DNA from: Prolixibacteraceae bacterium
Lineage (GTDB): Bacteria; Bacteroidota; Bacteroidia; Bacteroidales; Prolixibacteraceae
Assembly (NCBI GenBank): GCA_009782655.1
Contig: WRIQ01000080.1
Coordinates: 1-5,847 of the forward strand
Direction of reading: 5' to 3'
DNA: 5,847 bases
Part shown: positions 1 to 5,721 of the stretch, one piece after another
Layout: each line of letters opens with the position of its first letter
How positions within the stretch are numbered: position 1 is the first letter of the stretch
Program-made: the position numbers and the translations under genes
Notes under the pieces: model-generated
What the model was told of the DNA's origin: nothing
Seen by the model: the letters and a program-made list of their open reading frames with translations, nothing else
Database searches by the model: none

Positions 1-1026
1 ATAACCGCCCAAAATGAGAAAGTGCGCGTAGTAAACGTTGTTTTTCAGGCAGATGGACGATGCGTTGAATACGTCGTGCATGGTGAACCCTTTGGCGTAA
101 CTGTCGAGTGTTGTGTCGGAAAACGATTCGGTGCCGAATTCGATGTGCGTCAATCCTGATTTCCGGTACAGGGCGATTTGTTCGTCGCCAATGTTTTTGG
201 GCGAAAAGTAGGCGCCCCATGAAATTCTGACGTTCGATTTAATTATCTCATGCGCCAATTGCGCGTTGAAATCGTCGTCGATATTGAAAACCGAATCGGT
301 GAAAAAAAAATAGTTGATGCCCTTGTCTTTGTTGAGCTGCGTTATGTTTTCGACAATCAGGCGCGGGTCGAGGGTGCGCACTTTCCGTCCGTCGATGTGC
401 GGATACGAACAATATATACAGTTGAGCGGACAACCTCTTTTTGTCTGTATGTTTATCATGCCGCTTTGTTTCCAGTAGAAATCTACAAAGCGCTCGTCGA
501 ATCTGACATTGAGCGTTTTCAGATAATTCCTGTGAGGCTCTGCTTGTCCGTTTCGCGTTATCAAACCTTCTATTCCCGCGGTTGGAGTTTCATTCTCGAG
601 GGCGGTAATCAGTTGACGGAGGCTTTCTTCGCCTTCGCCGACAATTCCGTAGTCGGCTTGCAGGAGGTGCATCAGTTCATTTGGGAAAATCGAAAATCCC
701 GCGCCTCCCAGTATAAGTGGCGTCAAGGTGGCGGCACGTACAATGGCGGCAATTTCGCGGTAGCCCGAAATGAAATCATCGTTGCCCAGCGAATTAGCTC
801 CGTCGATGTTGCGCAATGAAAGTCCCACATAAGCCGGGTTATTTTCTGAAATTACGCCGTGCAATGCCGATATCGAATCGAGGTTGCAGTCGAAGGTTAT
901 TATCCTGAACTCTGGCAGATTTTGCGACAGGTAACTTTCCAGATAGGAAATCGCTATCGGGTAAACGGGGTAAGGATTGGCAAATCGGTTCCCCGAAATC
1001 AGCAAAAGGGTTTTTTCCGGTTTCAT
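1..1026 (-). CDS. Cobalamin-binding radical SAM enzyme, lipid-biosynthesis type (3' end beyond window)
   Basis: The 342 visible codons form an open frame running off the left edge, so the C-terminus is missing. Residues 1-160 look like a cobalamin-binding Rossmann domain: VYPIAISYLE (21-30), a VGLSLRNID strand (67-75), LGGAGFS (106-112) and VGEGEESL (129-136). No DxHxxG cobalamin-ligand motif is visible, which is common in B12-radical SAM proteins. The radical SAM domain begins near residue 190 with RGCPLNCIYC, whose Cys199, Cys203 and Cys206 form the CxxxCxxC site for the 4Fe-4S cluster. TDSVFN (243-248) and FGTESFSD (297-304) are typical later strands of the barrel. B12-radical SAM enzymes perform methylations, cyclisations and other C-C chemistry; the substrate here is unknown. 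The start overlaps the acyltransferase stop in an ATGA, implying translational coupling. From context I infer that it acts on the acyl product of the operon, as proposed for radical SAM proteins of ladderane-type loci. The class is secure, the role is inference. Confidence 0.9.
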   Translation of the reverse strand, partial: MKPEKTLLLISGNRFANPYPVYPIAISYLESYLSQNLPEFRIITFDCNLDSISALHGVISENNPAYVGLSLRNIDGANSLGNDDFISGYREIAAIVRAATLTPLILGGAGFSIFPNELMHLLQADYGIVGEGEESLRQLITALENETPTAGIEGLITRNGQAEPHRNYLKTLNVRFDERFVDFYWKQSGMINIQTKRGCPLNCIYCSYPHIDGRKVRTLDPRLIVENITQLNKDKGINYFFFTDSVFNIDDDFNAQLAHEIIKSNVRISWGAYFSPKNIGDEQIALYRKSGLTHIEFGTESFSDTTLDSYAKGFTMHDVFNASSICLKNNVYYAHFLILGGY

Positions 1027-1922
1027 TTCCAGAAATTGTAAAAGTTAAACCATTGCTGCGGGTATTTTTTTATTATATTCTCCAGTGTTTCAATGTATTG
1101 ATCCATGATACCGCTCATTGCATCGGTGAATTTCCCATTCTGCGTCGGTTCGATAATTTTGAAAATAAACCGGTAGGTGAAATTTTTTTCGCGCATGGCG
1201 AAGTAGAAAACGGCCGGTAGTTTCAGCTTGGCGGTTATGAGAAAAGGCCCTGTGGGAAACGATGCTTCCTTTCCCATGAAACAACGCAGTGCGACATTGT
1301 CGGTGTCGGTGTATCTGTCGCCCTGAAAGCAAACACATTCGCCCCGACCGATGACACTTTTTATGGTCAATATGCCGACCAGCGCATCTTTATTGATGGG
1401 AATGATGGAGTAGGGTTGTTGTATCTTGTTCTTTTCGAGCAATTTTTTGATTTTTTCGTACTCGGCGTCGTACATCACCACGTTGATACGTTTTCCATAG
1501 TCGCCGAAAAAGGCCGAACCGGTTTCCCAGTTTCCCACGTGGGCACCGATCATAGCAAAACCCTGACCGCTGTCAAGCAGTTGCAGAAAATGATCGTAAT
1601 TGTCGAATTTGAAATTGTAACGCGATGATAACCCGGTAGTTATTGCAATTTTGTCGATAAGTGTCTGCCCAAAGCGGTAATAATGAAGAAAGAGTTTGGA
1701 TACTGATTTTATTATGTTGTTTTTCAGTATTTTACGATTATAATTCCAAATGGATTTGGTCGCTTTGGGAGCGAACGGAATAAAGTAAACCACAATGGAA
1801 GCTAAAAAGATGTAGGCAGCCCTGACGCCGATTTTTTTTATCAGAAAGATAAAAAAAGCATAACCGAAACTCCCTCCCCGCGATTTAGCATTCCATGCAA
1901 GTTCTTTATTATTTTGATTCAT
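1023..1922 (-). CDS. LpxL/HtrB-family lysophospholipid/lipid A-type acyltransferase
   Basis: At 299 residues it has the usual length for the LpxL/HtrB family, which transfers acyl groups from acyl-ACP to a lipid acceptor at the cytoplasmic face of the inner membrane. A hydrophobic, probably membrane-anchoring stretch covers about residues 20-50. The catalytic HX4(D/E) signature is His128-Glu133 in GAHVGNWE. The family block QGDR lies at 200-203, followed by FPTGPFLITAKLKLPAVF (222-239). The C-terminal PQQWFNFYNFW resembles the family ending. The start overlaps the carrier-protein gene by 14 bases, and the stop overlaps the radical SAM start by 4. Near-identical placement is seen in aryl polyene and flexirubin clusters, where such enzymes are thought to attach the polyene acid to an acceptor. 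A housekeeping lipid A role is less likely because the gene sits between a carrier protein and a radical SAM enzyme. The N-terminal part is rich in Lys, Ile, Asn and Phe and looks more A/T-rich than its neighbours. Confidence 0.9.
   Translation of the reverse strand: MNQNNKELAWNAKSRGGSFGYAFFIFLIKKIGVRAAYIFLASIVVYFIPFAPKATKSIWNYNRKILKNNIIKSVSKLFLHYYRFGQTLIDKIAITTGLSSRYNFKFDNYDHFLQLLDSGQGFAMIGAHVGNWETGSAFFGDYGKRINVVMYDAEYEKIKKLLEKNKIQQPYSIIPINKDALVGILTIKSVIGRGECVCFQGDRYTDTDNVALRCFMGKEASFPTGPFLITAKLKLPAVFYFAMREKNFTYRFIFKIIEPTQNGKFTDAMSGIMDQYIETLENIIKKYPQQWFNFYNFWK
1833..1857. repeat. Perfect 10-bp inverted repeat inside the acyltransferase gene
   Basis: The arms TTTTTTTATC (1833-1842) and GATAAAAAAA (1848-1857) are perfect complements around the five-base loop AGAAA. 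The repeat starts about 65 bases into the acyltransferase frame and encodes part of its hydrophobic N-terminal segment. Seven of ten pairs are a homopolymer A-T run, so the stem would be weak in RNA. It may be a by-product of Phe and Lys codons. It is not a terminator, because it is intragenic and has no GC-rich stem. Confidence 0.6.
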
Positions 1923-2160
1923 TAATTTTGTTGCTAATCATATTGATGAAATCTTGGACGGTAACTACACCTTTGAAGTCTTGGGTTGTCAACGTAATTC
2001 CGAAATTTTGCTCAACGAGCACCACGATGTCCACCAAATCGAGGCTGTCCAATTGAAATGTTTCTATCAGTATTGCATCGGGGGTTATTGCTGACAAATC
2101 TACTTCAAACTCTTCGGCCAAAATTGCTGCCGCTTTCTGCATCAAATCACTCTTATTCAT
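1909..2160 (-). CDS. Acyl carrier protein, dedicated to the operon
   Basis: This is a small acidic acyl carrier protein of 83 residues, the normal size for the family. The attachment motif LDSLDLVDIV carries the phosphopantetheine serine at residue 39, followed by helix II and a family-like end (TTQDFKGVVTVQDFINMI). It would hold the starter and growing acyl chain for the adjacent synthase and reductase and hand it to the acyltransferase. The start chosen is ATG at 2160. An in-frame TTG at 2172 would add four residues (reading M-I-N-F), but an ordinary ATG is available and the first conserved helix begins just after it. With this start the gene lies 17 bases after the synthase stop, and its 3' end overlaps the acyltransferase start by 14 bases. 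Housekeeping AcpP is normally found next to fabF elsewhere in the genome; the context here indicates a specialised carrier. Confidence 0.93.
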   Translation of the reverse strand: MNKSDLMQKAAAILAEEFEVDLSAITPDAILIETFQLDSLDLVDIVVLVEQNFGITLTTQDFKGVVTVQDFINMISNKINESK

Positions 2161-2177
2161 AAAATTGATCAATAAAA

Positions 2178-3404
2178 TTAAGGTTTAAAGTTTTTAATTA
2201 TCAACGTAGAATTGGTGCCTCCAAAGCCAAAAGAGTTGGAAAGGAATATGTCAAATTCCCTGTCAATGCGTGTTTTGGGAATGTTCAGCTTGGATGTGAA
2301 TTCGTCGCCTTCTTCGTAGTTGAGGTTGGGCGCTATGAAATTGTTTTTCATCATCAGAATCGAATAGACAATTTCGCTGGCGCCGGCCATCCACATTTCG
2401 TGTCCTGTCATCGACTTTGTTGAGGTTACCACCGGTTTTTCGGAAGCAAAAACTTCGCTGATTGCTTTTGCTTCGTTCATGTCGCCGATGGGCGTCGATG
2501 TTGCGTGGGCATTAATATAGTCAATTTTGTCGATACCTGTTGCGGCGTCTTTGATGGCCATGAGTAGCGACCTGCGCGGCCCGTCGACATTGGGAATCGA
2601 GATGTGGTCTCCGTTGGAGGAGAATCCGTAACCAATAATTTCGGCCAGAATGGGAGCGCCTCTTTTGACGGCCGACTGGTAGCTTTCCACAATCAGGGTG
2701 GCGGCGCCTCCGCTGGGAACAAGCCCGTCGCGGCTTTTGTCGAAGGGCCTTGAGGCGGTGGCGGGATTCTCTTCGCGCACCGAAAAAGCGCTCAGCCCGT
2801 CGAAACTTCCCACCGAATAGTTATTCACTTCCTGAGCGCCTCCGCAAACTATGCAATCCTGAAATCCGTTTTTTATAAGTATGTAAGCCATTCCTATGGC
2901 GTGCGAGCCGCTGGCGCAGGCGCCCGAAACGGTGAAATTGATCCCCCGCAGGTTGAAAATAACCGACAGGTTCATACTCACCGTCGAATTCATCGACTGG
3001 AAAATGTTGTTGGAGCCTACGAGAACCGTGTTTTTCTTTTCTCGGAGCGTGTCGATGCCGGAAACAACCGGCTCGGCGCTGCTGTCGTTGCCATAAAGAA
3101 TGCCGGTTTCGTTGTTGTCGAGAAAATTCTGGTTCATTCCTGCATTTTTCAGGGCTTCGATGGTGGCTATATAGGCATACATACCCTGTTCGGGCAGGAA
3201 ATTGCGTTTTTTCCTGTCGAGCAGGCTCTTCAAATCCGGTTTTTCAATAATCCCCGAAAGTACCGAACGGTATCCCATCTCTTTGCGGTTGGGAATAACG
3301 CCAATCCCTGATTTCCCGTCATACAACGCTTGGCGTGTTTCCTGCAGGTTTTTGCCTATGCAGGCGTAGATGCCCATTCCGGTTATTACTACTCTTTTGT
3401 TCAT
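2178..3404 (-). CDS. Beta-ketoacyl-ACP synthase, FabB (KAS I)-like
   Basis: The enzyme would condense malonyl-ACP with an acyl- or aryl-ACP to extend the chain by two carbons. At 408 residues it is full length. The thiolase-fold catalytic triad is complete: Cys163 in SGACASGSH, His300 in NAHATSTPIGD and His335 in SMTGHEMW. The glycine-rich SFGFGGTNS is at 391-399. Triad spacing, overall length and the segments ASRPFDKSRDGLV and NFIAPNLNYEE resemble E. coli FabB more than FabF as I recall them, although automatic pipelines may label it FabF. Because the active-site cysteine is present it is a true synthase and not a chain-length factor; no such partner is in the window. The start is ATG at 3404, six bases after the reductase stop. 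From context it probably elongates an aryl starter and not housekeeping fatty acids, which is inference. Confidence 0.94.
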   Translation of the reverse strand: MNKRVVITGMGIYACIGKNLQETRQALYDGKSGIGVIPNRKEMGYRSVLSGIIEKPDLKSLLDRKKRNFLPEQGMYAYIATIEALKNAGMNQNFLDNNETGILYGNDSSAEPVVSGIDTLREKKNTVLVGSNNIFQSMNSTVSMNLSVIFNLRGINFTVSGACASGSHAIGMAYILIKNGFQDCIVCGGAQEVNNYSVGSFDGLSAFSVREENPATASRPFDKSRDGLVPSGGAATLIVESYQSAVKRGAPILAEIIGYGFSSNGDHISIPNVDGPRRSLLMAIKDAATGIDKIDYINAHATSTPIGDMNEAKAISEVFASEKPVVTSTKSMTGHEMWMAGASEIVYSILMMKNNFIAPNLNYEEGDEFTSKLNIPKTRIDREFDIFLSNSFGFGGTNSTLIIKNFKP

Positions 3405-3410
3405 TCGTTA

Positions 3411-4139
3411 TTATGTGTATAATCCGCCATTGATCGATATTATTTCTCCTGTAATGTAGGATGCTTCTTTTGATGCGAGAAAAGCGACGGCTGCGGCCAC
3501 TTCTTCGGGTTCGCCAAAGCGCTCCGCCGGGATATTTTTCTTCAGTTCATCTTCGGGCAGGCCGTCAACCATATCGGTACGTATGAAACCGGGGGCCACA
3601 GCATTGACGGTTACGCCTTTCCGGGCTGTTTCCTGCGCCAACGCTTTGGTGGCGGCAATCACGGCGCCTTTTGAGGCTGAATAGTTTACCTGTCCGGGCA
3701 ATCCTTTAATTCCCGACAAAGATACAATATTGATAATGCGGCCAAAACGTTTTGCCAGCATGTTTTTCAATAAAGGCTGCGTGACATTAAAAAATCCGTT
3801 GAGGTTGGCGTTTAAAACGTCATCCCATTCTTCGCGTAACATCCAGAACATCAGGTTGTCTCTGCGTATTCCCGCATTGTTGACCAGCACTTCTATGTAG
3901 CTGCCGCTGTTTTGTTCCTGCCAGGCGGTCAGTGCCGATAGTGTTTCCGCGGCATTGCCCACGTCGAAGCGGAGCGGTTGTCCGTCGGAGTCGGCTTCGC
4001 GCATCATCTCAACGGTTTTAGCGGCTTCTTTTTCGTTGGATTGAAAATTCACAAGGACATAATATCCCATTTGCGCCAGTTTTAAACATATGGCGCGTCC
4101 TATTCCGCGACTTCCTCCTGTTACCAATGCATATTTCAT
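3411..4139 (-). CDS. 3-oxoacyl-ACP reductase, FabG-type short-chain dehydrogenase
   Basis: The protein would reduce the 3-keto group formed by the synthase to a 3-hydroxyacyl-ACP using NAD(P)H in the cytoplasm. Its 242 residues match classical SDRs of the FabG type. The cofactor-binding TGGSRGIG occupies residues 7-14, DV is at 59-60 and NNAG is at 87-90. The catalytic tetrad is Asn113, Ser140, Tyr153 and Lys157 (YSASK), with Ser-Tyr spacing of 13 as in E. coli FabG. The C-terminal GEIISINGG is the usual FabG ending. The ATG overlaps the ammonia-lyase TGA in an ATGA, so translation is probably coupled. The next gene starts six bases after its stop. The matching dehydratase and enoyl reductase are not seen; lack of an enoyl reductase would fit a polyene product. 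The symbol fabG is not assigned because this is probably a cluster-specific paralogue. Confidence 0.95.
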   Translation of the reverse strand: MKYALVTGGSRGIGRAICLKLAQMGYYVLVNFQSNEKEAAKTVEMMREADSDGQPLRFDVGNAAETLSALTAWQEQNSGSYIEVLVNNAGIRRDNLMFWMLREEWDDVLNANLNGFFNVTQPLLKNMLAKRFGRIINIVSLSGIKGLPGQVNYSASKGAVIAATKALAQETARKGVTVNAVAPGFIRTDMVDGLPEDELKKNIPAERFGEPEEVAAAVAFLASKEASYITGEIISINGGLYT

Positions 4140-5668
4140 AATAGCGATAATTCGTTGTTCTTCAGGTAATTCTCGACTTCGGCAATCTCTTTATAACGCG
4201 GCTCGTCATCGACAATTGGCGGCAGGATTTTACGAATGTCGGTATATATTTTTTGCGAATGCGACGATAATTTGTTCTGTATGCTCAGGCAATCGGTTGC
4301 TTGCGAAAGGGCGATGATATGAATGGCCAGCACCTGAAAGGCGTTGTCGATGACGTGGCGCGTTATGAGAGCCGAGTTGGTTCCCATGCTTACAATATCC
4401 TGATTGTCGTTGTTGTTGGGAATGCTGTGTACGTACATGGGATTGGAGAGGGTCTGACATTCGGCGGTGGTCGACGTGGCTGTAAACTGTGCGGCCTGCA
4501 AACCATAATCGAGTCCCAGGGTTCCCATGTTGAGGAAAGGCGGCAGGATTTCGTTTATCTTGTCGTGAAGCAGGTAATTGAGCTGCCTTTCGCAAAGCAT
4601 GGCGAGTTTGGTGGTTACAATTTTCAATTTGTCCATGGCCAGCGATACATAATCGCCATGGAAATTTCCGCCATGGTAAACCGTACGCGTCTGTTCGTCG
4701 ATAATCGGATTGTCGTCGGCTGAGTTTAACTCGTCGATAAGCGTTCGTTCCACATTTATCATTTCGTCGAGAACAGGCCCCAGAATCTGCGGCACACAGC
4801 GCAACGAATAGTAGGGCTGCACTTTATGGTCGAATATTTTTTGTTCGCATTTGTGATAAAGGACATCCTGCCGTTTACGCAGGAGAAGGCTGTCGTGCGC
4901 AAGCTGGCACATGGCTGCGGCAACAGCTTGTTGTCCTTTGTGGTCTTTTTGGCTGTTGAGGACGGGCGCCATGAAATCATCGTATGAGGCGGCTACTTCG
5001 TTCATCATCACTGAAGCAGCGATCGCCTGACTCAGCAGGCGTTTGGCGTGGATGAGGTTGACAAGCCCGATGCCGGTCATTACCGAAGTGCCGTTTGTTA
5101 TGGCAAGCCCTTCGCGGATGTGTATTTTCAGCGGTTCCATATTCAGTTGCTGCAATACGTCGGAAGTGTTTTGCAATTGACCGTGGTAAAAAACCTGCCC
5201 TTCACCGATCAGCGTTAACGCCAAATGGGCAAGCTGAACCAGATCGCCGCTGGCGCCCACGCCTCCGTGCTGTGGAATATAAGGAATTATATCTTCGTTG
5301 AAAAAGCGCGACAGAATGTGAATCACATCGGGGTGAACGCCCGATTTTCCTTTTAGGAAAGTTTGCAGACGCGTCAGAATGGCAGCTTTTACATAAATGG
5401 CGGGCAACGGCGCATTGGCCCCGCAACTGTGACTGCGGATGATATTGTATTGTAGTTTGTTAAGACTTTTGTCGTCGATCCTGTATTGTGCCATCGGCCC
5501 GAAACCGGTGTTAATACCATAAATGATTTTATCCCGCGCAAATTCTTGCAGAAACAAAAAACTCTGCTCCACAAGTTGCACAGACGAAGCGGCGATTGTT
5601 ACTCTGCCTCCTTTAAATAAAAGATTCTCAACTTCTTGAAGTTGCATTACATTCTCTGTAAATTTCAA
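4136..5668 (-). CDS. Aromatic amino acid ammonia-lyase, probably tyrosine ammonia-lyase (likely annotated as HutH)
   Basis: The enzyme belongs to the HAL/PAL/TAL family, which removes ammonia from an aromatic amino acid using an MIO cofactor formed from Ala139-Ser140-Gly141 (GGVGASGDL). Other family residues are Tyr50 in the IYGINTGFG loop, Asn193 (NGTS), Gln284, Tyr287 and Arg290 (QPYYSLR), and Phe336 (GGNFHGD). The position that is Glu (E414) in histidine ammonia-lyase is Gln423 in DNQDIVSMG, as in PAL and TAL enzymes. The protein matches what I remember of Flavobacterium johnsoniae TAL over its length, including IRSHS at the substrate-selectivity loop (Ser79-His80) and the NNNDNQD block. 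Hence 4-coumarate from tyrosine is the likely product, as a starter for the downstream fatty-acid-type enzymes. No hut genes are adjacent. The start is ATG at 5668: it gives an N-terminus of the same length as the recalled F. johnsoniae enzyme; Met8 (5647) is an alternative. The stop overlaps the reductase start by four bases. Confidence 0.93.
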   Translation of the reverse strand: MKFTENVMQLQEVENLLFKGGRVTIAASSVQLVEQSFLFLQEFARDKIIYGINTGFGPMAQYRIDDKSLNKLQYNIIRSHSCGANAPLPAIYVKAAILTRLQTFLKGKSGVHPDVIHILSRFFNEDIIPYIPQHGGVGASGDLVQLAHLALTLIGEGQVFYHGQLQNTSDVLQQLNMEPLKIHIREGLAITNGTSVMTGIGLVNLIHAKRLLSQAIAASVMMNEVAASYDDFMAPVLNSQKDHKGQQAVAAAMCQLAHDSLLLRKRQDVLYHKCEQKIFDHKVQPYYSLRCVPQILGPVLDEMINVERTLIDELNSADDNPIIDEQTRTVYHGGNFHGDYVSLAMDKLKIVTTKLAMLCERQLNYLLHDKINEILPPFLNMGTLGLDYGLQAAQFTATSTTAECQTLSNPMYVHSIPNNNDNQDIVSMGTNSALITRHVIDNAFQVLAIHIIALSQATDCLSIQNKLSSHSQKIYTDIRKILPPIVDDEPRYKEIAEVENYLKNNELSLL

Positions 5669-5684
5669 TATGTAATTCCAACAG

Positions 5685-5696
5685 TTGACACGTCAA
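5685..5696. promoter_or_regulatory. Short inverted repeat upstream of the ammonia-lyase (possible operator)
   Basis: TTGAC and GTCAA flank a two-base centre, with the inner edge 16 bases before the ammonia-lyase start. A second small repeat, CAAC-a-GTTG (5679-5687), overlaps it. The location would suit an operator or a structured leader, but the arms are short and no regulator is identified. Confidence 0.3.
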
Positions 5697-5721
5697 GCTT
5701 CCGTTCTTAAAAAATACTTTC

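Noticed and set aside
250..819. A 189-codon plus-strand open frame
   Set aside because: It is antisense to the radical SAM gene, whose frame carries the CxxxCxxC motif and is intact over 342 codons. The plus-strand translation has no recognisable family features.
1833..1857. Intrinsic terminator between the carrier protein and the acyltransferase
   Set aside because: The repeat is inside the acyltransferase coding frame, the stem is A/T only except for one pair, and the downstream genes overlap and need read-through.
1023..1922. Housekeeping lipid A acyltransferase
   Set aside because: The family is right, but the overlaps with a dedicated carrier protein and a radical SAM gene make a cluster-specific acyl transfer more likely.
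2901..3311. A 136-codon plus-strand open frame
   Set aside because: It is antisense to the ketosynthase region holding the active-site cysteine and has no independent support.
4301..4723. A 140-codon plus-strand open frame
   Set aside because: It lies opposite conserved ammonia-lyase blocks (GGNFHGD, NNNDNQD) and is a shadow of that gene.
4136..5668. Histidine ammonia-lyase of a hut operon
   Set aside because: The histidine-marking glutamate is Gln423, the overall match is to Flavobacterium tyrosine ammonia-lyase, and no urocanase, imidazolonepropionase or formiminotransferase gene is next to it.
5664..5700. Strong Shine-Dalgarno site for the ammonia-lyase
   Set aside because: Only a weak GGA is near the start, and Bacteroidota genes commonly lack such sites.
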